A stretch of DNA of 31,898 nt from Treponema sp. (GCA_009785545.1 WQWD01000004.1:1-31898), one strand, 5' to 3'. Positions 7,560 through 15,454 are shown, numbered from the stretch's first letter. Numbers and translations: made by a program. Notes: generated by a model not told the origin, from the letters alone.

Positions 7560-9287
7560 ATGAAATTTATCAAGTATTATAAGAGTGTTATTTTTCTTTT
7601 TGTGGTTTTATTTCAATTTGCAAACTGCTCTTCGCCCCCACAACCTGACCCTAGAATATTTATAAGAGTTTTAGAACCTAGCTTTAGTGGCAATTTTAGT
7701 AATGTTAGTGATGCTAATTTTAGTGCTAATATAATGGAAATTAAAATTGGTAATACCCTTTTATTTTATCCTCCTATTATAATAAGAGAGAGGATAGTAC
7801 GTTTTGATAATGTCGACAGCGATCGTATTCCAATTTTTCAAAATTGGAGAGATGATTTGTTTTATGCTTCAAGTAGTACTTCTAGTGACACACACCTTGG
7901 TAGGGTTACTACAGAGTTTCGGCAGGTTGATAACTATCATGATTCGTATTTAGGTAGTTGGATAGAAGATTTCCACGCATTAAATAGCCCAATATTAAGA
8001 GTTAACACCGGTATAGCTCCAGGTTCCGGCACGGTTAATGACATAGTTTTGAGATATAATATGAGTATTAATTCAAATCTCAATTTTACTTTTGATGTTG
8101 AACAACAAACATTCAATGAAATTAATCATCCAAATGTAGTACATCCAATTAAACCGCCTGCCGTACTAATACACCCAAGACCATCTGGAGGTCAACCTGC
8201 TGTTCCAAATAATATTTCCAACAGTATTAATCTTGTTGTCATGGCAGAAGGGTTTCGTGCAGATCAAATGCGTTATTTCCGCAGTTATGTTGAAGATGCT
8301 TTTGCCAGTGTTGCAAATTTTAACTTAACCTTGAATCAATTTGGACATGAACATCAGAATAATACATTTTTTTCAAGGCATTGGGAAGACAATATAAATG
8401 TGTTTATGTTCGAAACAATTTCACCACAGGCTGGAATTGGACATGATGTTATGAGCTATTTTAATGTACATCACCAAATCCGTAATCGTACAAATATGAA
8501 TAGGATGCATGAAGTTGTAAATGTTGCACATAACCGTCTTCGTAATACAGCCTATCATCAGCATTCTCTTCCTCCTGAACATGTTGATGCATACATTATA
8601 CTGGTTAATGATCAAACTATTACTTCATATACAAATTTTCATAGAGCGGTGAGCTTCCCTCGGAATAGTCAACCTGTTACTTACGTTATTATTCGAGCAC
8701 CGGTTGGGCATCCTGTTCGGCACAATGTGGGTGACAATAATTTTCATCAGTTCGTTGAGACGCATAAAATAGGGCAATTGTTAGCCACTGCAATGGCGAG
8801 TCTCTTCCCTGAAGAGCAAGGCACTTGGAATAACGCTCCTCAATATCATAGGTCATTTAGAAATATTAGCAATATTGATCCTATTTTTTCTAAATGGCGG
8901 AGAATGTGGGAGAACCCAGATTTTAGAATACCAGAAGAATGGTGGCTATTGCGAGACGATGACCATAGGCTAAGCGGAAATATTAGAAACCCTTGGTTCA
9001 TAGATATAGGGACGAGAAATCAACTATTTATTCCTTCAAGAAATTGTGTAATGCGTGGTAATGTAGAAGTTACTACGGGTACCCAATTTTGCCCTGTTTG
9101 TACATACCATCTTGAAGGCAGTTTTAGAACTCGTATGGGTATCATCCCGGCTCAAGATCCGCGTTTTAATGGTCATGATATTACTACTTACGAATGGCGT
9201 GGCTTTTCTATTCAAAATTTTATGAACGATGATTTTGGTATAATACCAGTTTTTGAAGACCCTGTAGAATTTGTAGCAGTCGGGTAA
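7560..9287 (+). CDS. M64 (IgA-peptidase-like) lipoprotein with lost zinc motif; frame continues in the downstream propeller
   Basis: The lipobox FANC gives lipidated Cys23. The N-terminal ~215 residues look like the M64 N-terminal domain. Residues about 225-525 carry the M64-like core: VVMAEGF (usually a DGY/EGF-type strand) at 227-232, NINVFMFETISPQAGI, DAYIILVND, and the late cysteines NCVMR (496) and FCPVC (511, 514). Where M64 enzymes have HExxHxxGxxD, this protein reads VETHKIGQLLATAMASL (399-415), with no glutamate or second histidine in register, so it is probably not a peptidase. The reading frame ends at GGG-TAA after EFVAVG, the first strand of a propeller blade that continues in the +1 frame. 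GAGGAA lies 8 nt before the ATG. M64 assignment is from motif memory, moderate confidence. Confidence 0.65.
   Translation: MKFIKYYKSVIFLFVVLFQFANCSSPPQPDPRIFIRVLEPSFSGNFSNVSDANFSANIMEIKIGNTLLFYPPIIIRERIVRFDNVDSDRIPIFQNWRDDLFYASSSTSSDTHLGRVTTEFRQVDNYHDSYLGSWIEDFHALNSPILRVNTGIAPGSGTVNDIVLRYNMSINSNLNFTFDVEQQTFNEINHPNVVHPIKPPAVLIHPRPSGGQPAVPNNISNSINLVVMAEGFRADQMRYFRSYVEDAFASVANFNLTLNQFGHEHQNNTFFSRHWEDNINVFMFETISPQAGIGHDVMSYFNVHHQIRNRTNMNRMHEVVNVAHNRLRNTAYHQHSLPPEHVDAYIILVNDQTITSYTNFHRAVSFPRNSQPVTYVIIRAPVGHPVRHNVGDNNFHQFVETHKIGQLLATAMASLFPEEQGTWNNAPQYHRSFRNISNIDPIFSKWRRMWENPDFRIPEEWWLLRDDDHRLSGNIRNPWFIDIGTRNQLFIPSRNCVMRGNVEVTTGTQFCPVCTYHLEGSFRTRMGIIPAQDPRFNGHDITTYEWRGFSIQNFMNDDFGIIPVFEDPVEFVAVG
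9279..9287 (+). other. Frameshift junction GTC-GGG-TAA between M64-like and propeller frames
   Basis: The upstream frame reads V-A-V-G-stop. The +1 frame reads GNGRFAFSTDG from 9283, which is the expected continuation of the same repeat. Slippage of peptidyl-tRNA-Gly from GGG to GGT at the UAA codon, or a one-base indel, would fuse the two frames. No Shine-Dalgarno-like stimulator is visible just upstream. Confidence 0.6.
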
Positions 9288-9330
9288 TGGCAGATTTGCT
9301 TTTTCAACTGATGGAATCTTTTGGAATGAA

Positions 9331-10059
9331 ATGATTGTTCCTGAATCTTGGAATGGTATCACTCACGGCAACGGCAGATGGGTAGCAGTTGGCGATAACG
9401 GCACAATGGCACATTCAGACGACGGCATTACATGGAGTCAAATAACTGTGGGTGATAGAAACTGGAGGGATATTAGCTACGGCAATGGCAGGTTCATAGC
9501 AGTTGGCGGAAGTAACAGAATAATGTATTCCACTAATGGCATAAATTGGTCTTTTGTAAACTTTACAGGGCTTTGGTCGGGTATAACTTACGGCAACCGC
9601 AGATGGGTAGTAGTCGGAGACAATAGCAGAACGGCATACTCTGACAATGGCATAAACTGGATTCAAATAAACGTAAGTAATTGGAATTGGAATGCTGTTA
9701 CTTACAGCAACGGTAGATGGGTAATGGTCGGGGAAGGTGGCTTGATGGCACATTCAACAGATGGTATCGGCTGGTTTCCAATGGTTGTAGGTGGTATGGA
9801 ATGGAGTGATATCACTTACGGCAATGGTAGATGGGTAGCAGTTGGTGAAAACGGCAGAATAGCGCATTCCACCACCGTCCTCAATTGGTCTCAAGTAACC
9901 GTGGGCACTGAATCTTGGTCGAGTGTCACTTATGGCAATGGCAGATGGATAGCAGTTGGTACAAACGGTAGAATGGCACATTCCACTGATGGTATCAACT
10001 GGAATCAAATAACCGTGGGAACTGAAAATTGGCGAGGTGTCTTTTCTGTCAGCAACTAA
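9331..10059 (+). CDS. Beta-propeller repeat domain, C-terminal half of the frameshifted M64-like protein
   Basis: Six complete repeats of about 38 residues (consensus YGNGRWVAVGDNGRMAHSTD then GINWxQITVG, ending ENWxxVT) fill the reading frame. The same frame is open upstream to 9283 and encodes most of a further blade, whose first strand (EFVAVG) lies at the end of the previous frame. Joined, they give exactly seven blades, the commonest propeller number. The only start here (ATG 9331) falls inside a blade and has no signal peptide and only a weak GGAA upstream, so independent translation is doubtful. The repeats resemble BNR/WD-like surface propellers of treponemes. It is either the C-terminus made by frameshifting or the remnant of a broken gene. 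Confidence 0.7.
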   Translation: MIVPESWNGITHGNGRWVAVGDNGTMAHSDDGITWSQITVGDRNWRDISYGNGRFIAVGGSNRIMYSTNGINWSFVNFTGLWSGITYGNRRWVVVGDNSRTAYSDNGINWIQINVSNWNWNAVTYSNGRWVMVGEGGLMAHSTDGIGWFPMVVGGMEWSDITYGNGRWVAVGENGRIAHSTTVLNWSQVTVGTESWSSVTYGNGRWIAVGTNGRMAHSTDGINWNQITVGTENWRGVFSVSN

Positions 10060-10100
10060 GTTGATTGCTCATTTGCATGGAAATATGTTAATATAAAATC

Positions 10101-10156
10101 ACTCCGATTCCCTTCGGCTAAAGGCGCAAAGCCCATGCCGTTTGGAACGATAGAGT
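10101..10156 (+). ncRNA. Structured 5' leader RNA upstream of tupA (candidate riboswitch)
   Basis: Four nested helices form one long hairpin: ACTC/GAGT (10101-10104 with 10153-10156), TTCC/GGAA (10108-10111 with 10144-10147), CGGC/GCCG (10115-10118 with 10137-10140) and GGC/GCC (10123-10125 with 10131-10133). They are separated by small internal loops and closed by a GCAAA loop. The CCTTC at 10111-10115 can pair instead with the tupA Shine-Dalgarno GAAGG (10188-10192), suggesting translational switching. It sits at the head of a tungstate/molybdopterin operon, so a molybdate/tungstate or Moco/Tuco ligand is the natural guess; I could not match it to a known class from memory. Confidence 0.5.
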
Positions 10157-10200
10157 ACAAATAGAAATGTTTGTGCTTACCATTTGTGAAGGAGAAAAAA

Positions 10201-11058
10201 ATGAAGAAAACTCTTCTTATAGGTTTGCTCGCTATCTTTTTGATAGCCGGTCTTTTACTTATCGTTTTCGGTGCGCGGGACGTGTCACGCGAAGCTGATC
10301 CAATTCAAGACAGAATCACGCTGGCTACAACCACAAGCACAGAAGATTCCGGCTTGCTGGAATTTATCCTGCCTGTATTCACCCGGCAAACAGGATGGCA
10401 AATTGATGTAGTCGCAGTGGGAACAGGAGCGGCTTTACGCATGGGGCGTGACGGCGATGCTGATGTGCTTTTGGTTCACGCAAGAAATGACGAAATCCGT
10501 TTTATACAAGACGGCTACGGAGCAGTTCGCTATGATGTAATGTATAATGATTTTCTTGTCGTAGGTCCGCAAGACAGTGCGATAGCTCATAACAGCGATG
10601 TTCTGCAAACCTTCAGGGAAATCGCTTCAAGGGGGCTTCCATTTGTTTCGCGCGGAGATGACTCGGGAACTCACAGAATGGAACTCTCTCTTTGGAGTGC
10701 CGCCGGAGTTGACGTAAGAGCCTTGCCGGATTATTTCGCCGTAGGGCAGGGTATGGGCGCAACATTACAAATGGCTTATGAGATGAATGCTTATACCCTT
10801 ACCGACAGAGCGACATGGCTGATTCTAACAAGAGATCACCGTATTTCCATGCCTGCGGTTTGTGAAAAAGCAGAAGAATTATTAAATTATTACGGAGTAA
10901 TCCTTGTAAACCCGATCCGGCATCCGTTTATAAATGTCGAAGGCGGACAGGCTTTTATTAACTGGATAATCAGCGATTACGCTCAAGAGTTAATAGGACA
11001 ATACGGACTTGCTGAATTCGGCGGAGCATTATTTACACCTAACGTAGGCGCAAATTAA
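10201..11058 (+). CDS. tupA: Tungstate ABC transporter, substrate-binding protein
   Basis: Extracytoplasmic receptor that hands tungstate to TupB-TupC. A hydrophobic stretch at residues 4-24 is a signal or anchor without a lipobox cysteine. Family motifs are clear: TTTSTEDSGLL (43-53), VGTGAALRMG, GDADVLLVHAR, MYNDFLVVGP, FVSRGDDSGTH, GQGMGATLQMA and YTLTDRATW. These separate TupA-like proteins from ModA and PstS. Length is 285 residues from this start, normal for TupA. ATG 10201 is preferred over an in-frame TTG at 10171 because AAGGAG lies 7 nt upstream and the hydrophobic segment then starts at residue 4. First gene of tupABC-moe-moa, behind a structured leader RNA. Confidence 0.93.
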   Translation: MKKTLLIGLLAIFLIAGLLLIVFGARDVSREADPIQDRITLATTTSTEDSGLLEFILPVFTRQTGWQIDVVAVGTGAALRMGRDGDADVLLVHARNDEIRFIQDGYGAVRYDVMYNDFLVVGPQDSAIAHNSDVLQTFREIASRGLPFVSRGDDSGTHRMELSLWSAAGVDVRALPDYFAVGQGMGATLQMAYEMNAYTLTDRATWLILTRDHRISMPAVCEKAEELLNYYGVILVNPIRHPFINVEGGQAFINWIISDYAQELIGQYGLAEFGGALFTPNVGAN

Positions 11059-11069
11059 CTGGTTTAGTT

Positions 11070-11750
11070 TTGACATTATCTGGTTTTTTAATTTTTAATT
11101 CTGAAACGCTTGGAATTATTTGGACTACTCTAAGAATGTCGTTCGCCTCAACTTTAATATCAACTTTTCTTGGAATGATATTCGGCCTGCTCCTGGAGTC
11201 TTACAATTTTTTTGGAAAACGTGTAGTTGTCAGAATTTGCCGGACTTTGATGGCAACGCCTCCTGTTGTCGCAGGGCTTGTTGTGTATCTGCTGCTTATG
11301 CGGCAAGGCCCGTTTGGAGCTTTCGGGCTTTTGTTTACTGTTCAGGCTATGGTAATTGCGCAAGTTTTATTGATAACTCCGATAATAACAGGATTGGTTT
11401 ATACCTATTCTGTTCGAAGCGCTCCCACAATCAGAATGTTCGCAAAAACAATGGGAGCGTCGCAGGTTCAAACAATGTTTCTTTTTTTAAAAGAAATGAA
11501 GGGCGAGTTTTATTTTGTAGTAATAGCAGCTTTCAGCAGAGCTATAAGCGAGGTTGGAGCTGTAATGATTGTCGGCGGCAACATTCAACACAGGACAAGA
11601 ACGATGACAACAGCTATTACAATGCTCAGAAATGTCGGGGATTTTAGTCAGGGTATTACTTTGGGAATTATGCTTTTAACAATTGCGTTTATTCTTCAAT
11701 CGCTTTCGGATTTGTTTCATAAACCGCCGCAAAACGAAGAAAATTTTTAA
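11070..11750 (+). CDS. tupB: Tungstate ABC transporter, permease
   Basis: Membrane channel subunit with about five hydrophobic segments and the coupling EAA-like loop (FAKTMGASQVQTMFLFLKEM). Typical TupB segments are visible: LMATPPVVAGLVVYLLLMRQGPFG, MVIAQVLLITPIITGL, and AISEVGAVMIVGGNI near the C-terminus. At 226 residues it matches the family. The start is a TTG at 11070, 11 nt after tupA, without a good Shine-Dalgarno; the next in-frame ATG would remove the first half of the first membrane helix, so TTG with translational coupling is likelier. The partner ATPase is the next gene. Confidence 0.9.
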   Translation: MTLSGFLIFNSETLGIIWTTLRMSFASTLISTFLGMIFGLLLESYNFFGKRVVVRICRTLMATPPVVAGLVVYLLLMRQGPFGAFGLLFTVQAMVIAQVLLITPIITGLVYTYSVRSAPTIRMFAKTMGASQVQTMFLFLKEMKGEFYFVVIAAFSRAISEVGAVMIVGGNIQHRTRTMTTAITMLRNVGDFSQGITLGIMLLTIAFILQSLSDLFHKPPQNEENF

Positions 11751-11770
11751 CATTTTTAAAGGACTATAAA

Positions 11771-12445
11771 TTGGTTTTAACGGCTGTAGAAAAAAAATTT
11801 AGCGGCTTTAATCTTAATATCGAAAAATTGGCGATTTCCAAACCGGGGATTTACGGTCTTGTCGGCTGTAACGGCTGCGGAAAATCTACACTGGCAAAAA
11901 TCATGGCAGGGCTTTTAAGACCTGATAGCGGCAGGATTGACTCAGAAGGCCTGACATCAAGGGATATAACTTTTCTTGGGCGTAAACCATACATGATGGA
12001 TGATACGGTTTATAACAATCTTGTATATCCTCTGAAATTGCGAAATACAGCCATCGATAAAAACAAAATAGAATTGTTCATTGACAAAATGAAATTATCA
12101 AATCGTATAAAACAAAGGGCAAAAAGTCTTTCAAGCGGCGAGCAGCAAAAATTAAGTTTTTTAAGAGCTGTTATTTTTAAACCTAAATTAATTATAGCCG
12201 ATGAAGCCATGACAGCGATGGATTTGGACAGCCTGGATTTGTTCGAAAAGACAATCATCGAAGAACAGAAAAATGAAAATTCTATATGGATTATTATCAG
12301 TCATCAAATACCTCATATACGATTTTTGTGCGATTATATATATTTTATGTATGACGGCAAAATAGAGTACGAAAACAATGCCCATGATTTTTTCACAAAA
12401 AACAACAATCCGCTTGTCAAACAATACCTTCGTACTTACAATTAG
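11771..12445 (+). CDS. tupC: Tungstate ABC transporter, ATP-binding protein
   Basis: Powers tungstate import. The ABC motifs are Walker A GCNGCGKST, signature SLSSGEQQKL, Walker B LIIADEAMTAMD with the catalytic Glu retained, and an H-loop ISHQ. The Q-loop glutamine appears to be Arg (FLGRKPYMMDD), since related ATPases read QKPYM at this point; the signature also reads SSGE instead of SGGE. At 224 residues it is compact, with no C-terminal regulatory domain. TTG start at 11771 with AAAGGA 7 nt upstream, 20 nt after tupB. Substrate (tungstate versus molybdate) is inferred from TupA and the downstream tungstoenzyme. Confidence 0.9.
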   Translation: MVLTAVEKKFSGFNLNIEKLAISKPGIYGLVGCNGCGKSTLAKIMAGLLRPDSGRIDSEGLTSRDITFLGRKPYMMDDTVYNNLVYPLKLRNTAIDKNKIELFIDKMKLSNRIKQRAKSLSSGEQQKLSFLRAVIFKPKLIIADEAMTAMDLDSLDLFEKTIIEEQKNENSIWIIISHQIPHIRFLCDYIYFMYDGKIEYENNAHDFFTKNNNPLVKQYLRTYN

Positions 12446-12458
12446 GAGAAAAGATAAA

Positions 12459-13712
12459 ATGAAACTGTTAAAAGTTGATACAATTGACGAGGCTCAAAAA
12501 AAAGTTTTGGGCTGTATAAAAAAAATACCAATAAAAACAGAAACAGTTTCTCTTGACAAGGCGTGTAATCGCATTCTTGCGGAGGATATTTTCTCTCCAT
12601 GTGATGTTCCGTCTTTCCGCAAATCAACTGTAGACGGTTTTGCCGTAATTGCGGAGAATACGACAGGAGCTGGGGAGTTAAATCCCGTATTGTTAAAACA
12701 GATCGGCTCTGTATCAATTGGCAAACGTGCCTCGCTTGAAAGTTTTTCAATTAACTCAGGCGAATGTGTGTATGTTCCGACAGGCGGTATGATTCCTGAC
12801 GGTGCTGACGCCATGATTATGATTGAATATACCGAGCTGATTGAGCAAGACAAAAACCCAAACGAACATTTTATCGCTGTTTCTGAGACTGCAGCTTTTG
12901 GACAGGGGATCGTTGGAATAGGCGAAGATATTCGGAGTGGAGAATTGCAGCTAAAAATTGGACGCTGCCTTCGCCCTCAGGAAATTGGCGTTCTGGCGGC
13001 GATTGGGATTACAACAATTTCTGTTTTTGTTCCGCTCTCTATCAGTATTATTTCTACCGGCGATGAAATTGTTTTGCCGGATACTGAGCCGTCACTTGGA
13101 GAGGTTCGTGATGTTAATACCTTTACTATTAAAAGTTCAGCCGAAAAAAACGGGTTTAAAGTGGTTTCAAGTCAAGCGCTGGCTGACAATATGGAGCGTT
13201 TGGAAAATGCCGCAAGAGAAGTTATGGGTTTAAGTGATATTGTAATAATTTCCGGCGGAAGTTCTCAAGGCGAAAAAGACTTTACCGCAAAAATCATTGA
13301 AAACATAGCCAAACCGGGTGTTTTTACTCACGGACTTGCTCTAAAGCCCGGAAAACCTACAATTTTAGGGTGGGATGAAGAAAGTAAAACTTTATTCGCA
13401 GGGCTTCCGGGACACCCTGTTTCAGCCATAATTGTATTTGAACTCCTGTTAGGTTCGTTAACCCAAAAAGACAGCTGGTTAACGAACCTTCCGATTCCCG
13501 CCCAAACTTCAGCTAATATTCCGGGAGCGCCAGGAAAAACTACAATTCAGCCGGTGATTCTTACATTAAAAAACAAGGCTTACTTTGCGGAGCCTGTGTT
13601 CGGAAAATCTGCGGCGATTTCAGCCTTAACAAAAGCTGATGGATACATCATAATCGAACAAAATAAAGAAGGACTGGAGAAAGGCCAACAAGTACTTGTT
13701 TACCTTTTTTAA
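12459..13712 (+). CDS. moeA: Molybdopterin molybdenumtransferase MoeA (copy 1)
   Basis: Inserts the oxyanion into adenylylated molybdopterin with release of AMP. Motifs follow the MoeA order: PSFRKSTVDGFAV, ECVYVPTGGMIPDGADAM, GEDIRSGE, ISTGDEI with the conserved Asp, IISGGSSQGEKD, and LPGHPVSA. A C-terminal MoeA domain IV ends the 417-residue protein, the normal length. ATG 12459 is chosen over upstream in-frame starts because AGGAG lies 13 nt before it and the earlier residues overlap tupC. It is followed after 18 nt by a second moeA-like gene. Direct coupling to tupABC suggests that this copy, the second copy or both handle tungsten. Confidence 0.93.
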   Translation: MKLLKVDTIDEAQKKVLGCIKKIPIKTETVSLDKACNRILAEDIFSPCDVPSFRKSTVDGFAVIAENTTGAGELNPVLLKQIGSVSIGKRASLESFSINSGECVYVPTGGMIPDGADAMIMIEYTELIEQDKNPNEHFIAVSETAAFGQGIVGIGEDIRSGELQLKIGRCLRPQEIGVLAAIGITTISVFVPLSISIISTGDEIVLPDTEPSLGEVRDVNTFTIKSSAEKNGFKVVSSQALADNMERLENAAREVMGLSDIVIISGGSSQGEKDFTAKIIENIAKPGVFTHGLALKPGKPTILGWDEESKTLFAGLPGHPVSAIIVFELLLGSLTQKDSWLTNLPIPAQTSANIPGAPGKTTIQPVILTLKNKAYFAEPVFGKSAAISALTKADGYIIIEQNKEGLEKGQQVLVYLF

Positions 13713-13730
13713 ATTTTCTAAAGGATTAAA

Positions 13731-14984
13731 ATGTCAAAGAGAAATGTATATTTAACAAATGTTCCTCCGAAGGAAGCTCTTGCAAAATATTTTGCGTCAC
13801 TGCAAAACTGTTTAATGCCAAAGTATGAAAAAATCTCCGTAACAGAAAGTTTCGATCGCATAACGGCTAAGGCAGTTAATGCTGAATGTTGTTTGCCTTT
13901 GTTCAATTCTGCGGCGATGGACGGAATTGCTGTCCGAGTATCTTCTACGCTTGGGGCAAATGAATCAAACCCTGTTAGACTTTACGCCAAAAAAGATTTT
14001 GTTTATGTAAATACAGGAGAGCCGGTTTATTCTCCTTATGATGCTGTAATCATGATAGAAGATTTAATTCAGATTGATGAAGACAGTTCCTGCAAAATAT
14101 TAGCAGGAGCTGTTCCAAACCAGCATATAAGACTGAGAGGAGAAGACATCACAGAAGGAGAGATGATTGTTCCGCCAAAACATAAAATCAGACCGATTGA
14201 CATTGGAGCGCTTCTTTGCGGCGGGATTACTGAAATTGAAGTTTATACTAAACCAAATACGGCGATTCTTCCAACTGGCAGCGAAATCATTGAAGCGGGA
14301 GTTACTCCCAAAGACGGTGCGATAATCGAATCAAACTCACAGATGTTTGCCGGAATGGTAACTCACTCAGGCGGTAAAGCTTTTTGTTTTAAACCTATTC
14401 CTGATACTTTGGAACTTCTGAAAAAAACGATTCAAAATGCGGCCAATGAATACGATTTAGTGATAATAAACGGGGGCTCCAGTTCAGGCGAAAAAGATTA
14501 CACAGTACAAGCGTTACACGAAATTGGAGAAGTCATTGTTCACGGTACGGCAATGAAACCGGGAAAGCCTGTAATTTTGGCTATCGTTAACAATAAACCT
14601 GTTATTGGTACGCCGGGTTATCCTGTATCAGCGTATCTTTCTTTTGTAACTTTTATCCAGCCGGTTTTATCGTTTCTTAGCGGCAGGCATATTTCTTCGG
14701 TGCAAAAAATTGAGGCTGTCTTGTCTAAACGAATTGTTTCTTCGCTAAAAGCGTGCGAATACGTAAGAGTTAAAATTGGCAGGGATGGAGACAATTTTAC
14801 AGCGTCACCGCTTGCCAGAGGAGCCGGGTCTGTGATGTCATTAGTCAAAGCCGATGGATTTTGCGTAATACCTCAAAAAAGCGAAGGTATCGAAGCCGGC
14901 GAGACTGTCATGATTGAATTATTGCGCTCTCTGGAAGAAATTGAATGTACTTTATCAACAAATAATATTATGGAGATTTTATGA
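13731..14984 (+). CDS. MoeA-family molybdopterin metal-transferase (copy 2)
   Basis: Second MoeA-type protein, 417 residues, only distantly similar to copy 1. Motifs are AAMDGIAV, FVYVNTGEPVYSPYDAVIM, RLRGEDITEGE, ILPTGSEI, IINGGSSSGEKD and GTPGYPVSA. Where copy 1 and E. coli MoeA have Asp in the TGDE motif, this one has Ser (TGSE). The PGYPVSA form is typical of the MoeA group that in clostridia carries a C-terminal periplasmic-binding-like domain, but that domain is absent here. AAAGGA lies 6 nt upstream of the ATG. The stop overlaps moaC (ATGA). A division of labour, for instance one MoeA for Mo and one for W, is inferred rather than shown. Confidence 0.88.
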   Translation: MSKRNVYLTNVPPKEALAKYFASLQNCLMPKYEKISVTESFDRITAKAVNAECCLPLFNSAAMDGIAVRVSSTLGANESNPVRLYAKKDFVYVNTGEPVYSPYDAVIMIEDLIQIDEDSSCKILAGAVPNQHIRLRGEDITEGEMIVPPKHKIRPIDIGALLCGGITEIEVYTKPNTAILPTGSEIIEAGVTPKDGAIIESNSQMFAGMVTHSGGKAFCFKPIPDTLELLKKTIQNAANEYDLVIINGGSSSGEKDYTVQALHEIGEVIVHGTAMKPGKPVILAIVNNKPVIGTPGYPVSAYLSFVTFIQPVLSFLSGRHISSVQKIEAVLSKRIVSSLKACEYVRVKIGRDGDNFTASPLARGAGSVMSLVKADGFCVIPQKSEGIEAGETVMIELLRSLEEIECTLSTNNIMEIL

Positions 14985-15454
14985 ACAGTGAATTATCTCA
15001 TTTTGATTGTAACGGCAATGCTGTTATGATGGATGTCTCAGGAAAAACTATAAGCCGCCGCACTGCTGCCGCAAAGGGAAGTATCGTCATGAGCGAACAG
15101 GCTTTGAAGTCAGTGTGTGAAGGAACTTCCAAAAAAGGCGATGTATTTGGAACCGCAAGAATTGCGGGGATCATGGCGGCAAAGAAGTGCGCTGATCTTA
15201 TTCCTCTGTGCCATACGCTGAATTTAGAAAAATGCACGGTTGATTTTACTGTTAATAAAGACAAAAACGAAATTGAATGTTTTTGTGAAGTGTTGCTTAA
15301 CGGGAAGACAGGAGCCGAAATGGAAGCACTAACAGGAGTGTCTGTCTCGCTTTTGGCAATTTACGATATGTGTAAATCCATTGATAAAGCAATGGTAATC
15401 GGCAATATAAAACTTATTAAAAAAAGCGGCGGAAAAAGCGACTATAAATGTTAG
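14981..15454 (+). CDS. moaC: Cyclic pyranopterin monophosphate synthase MoaC
   Basis: Converts 3',8-cyclo-7,8-dihydro-GTP made by MoaA into cyclic pyranopterin monophosphate. Conserved blocks are MMDVSGKTISRRTAAAKG, KGDVFGTARIAGIMAAKK, LIPLCHTLNLEKC, LLNGKTGAEMEALTGVSV, and YDMCKSIDKAM. The usual LCHPL reads LCHTL. Length is 157 residues, the family norm. The start overlaps the moeA-2 stop by 4 nt and has GGAG upstream; the 3' end overlaps moaA by 7 nt, so the pair is probably co-translated. Confidence 0.96.
   Translation: MNSELSHFDCNGNAVMMDVSGKTISRRTAAAKGSIVMSEQALKSVCEGTSKKGDVFGTARIAGIMAAKKCADLIPLCHTLNLEKCTVDFTVNKDKNEIECFCEVLLNGKTGAEMEALTGVSVSLLAIYDMCKSIDKAMVIGNIKLIKKSGGKSDYKC

Noticed and set aside
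10101..10156. c-di-GMP-I (GEMM) riboswitch, because of GCGCAAAGCC
   Set aside because: Only that short string matches; the second GEMM stem and its tetraloop receptor are not present as I know them.
10171..10200. TTG start for tupA 10 codons upstream
   Set aside because: The AAGGAG Shine-Dalgarno lies inside this extension and points to ATG 10201; the signal segment also fits that start.
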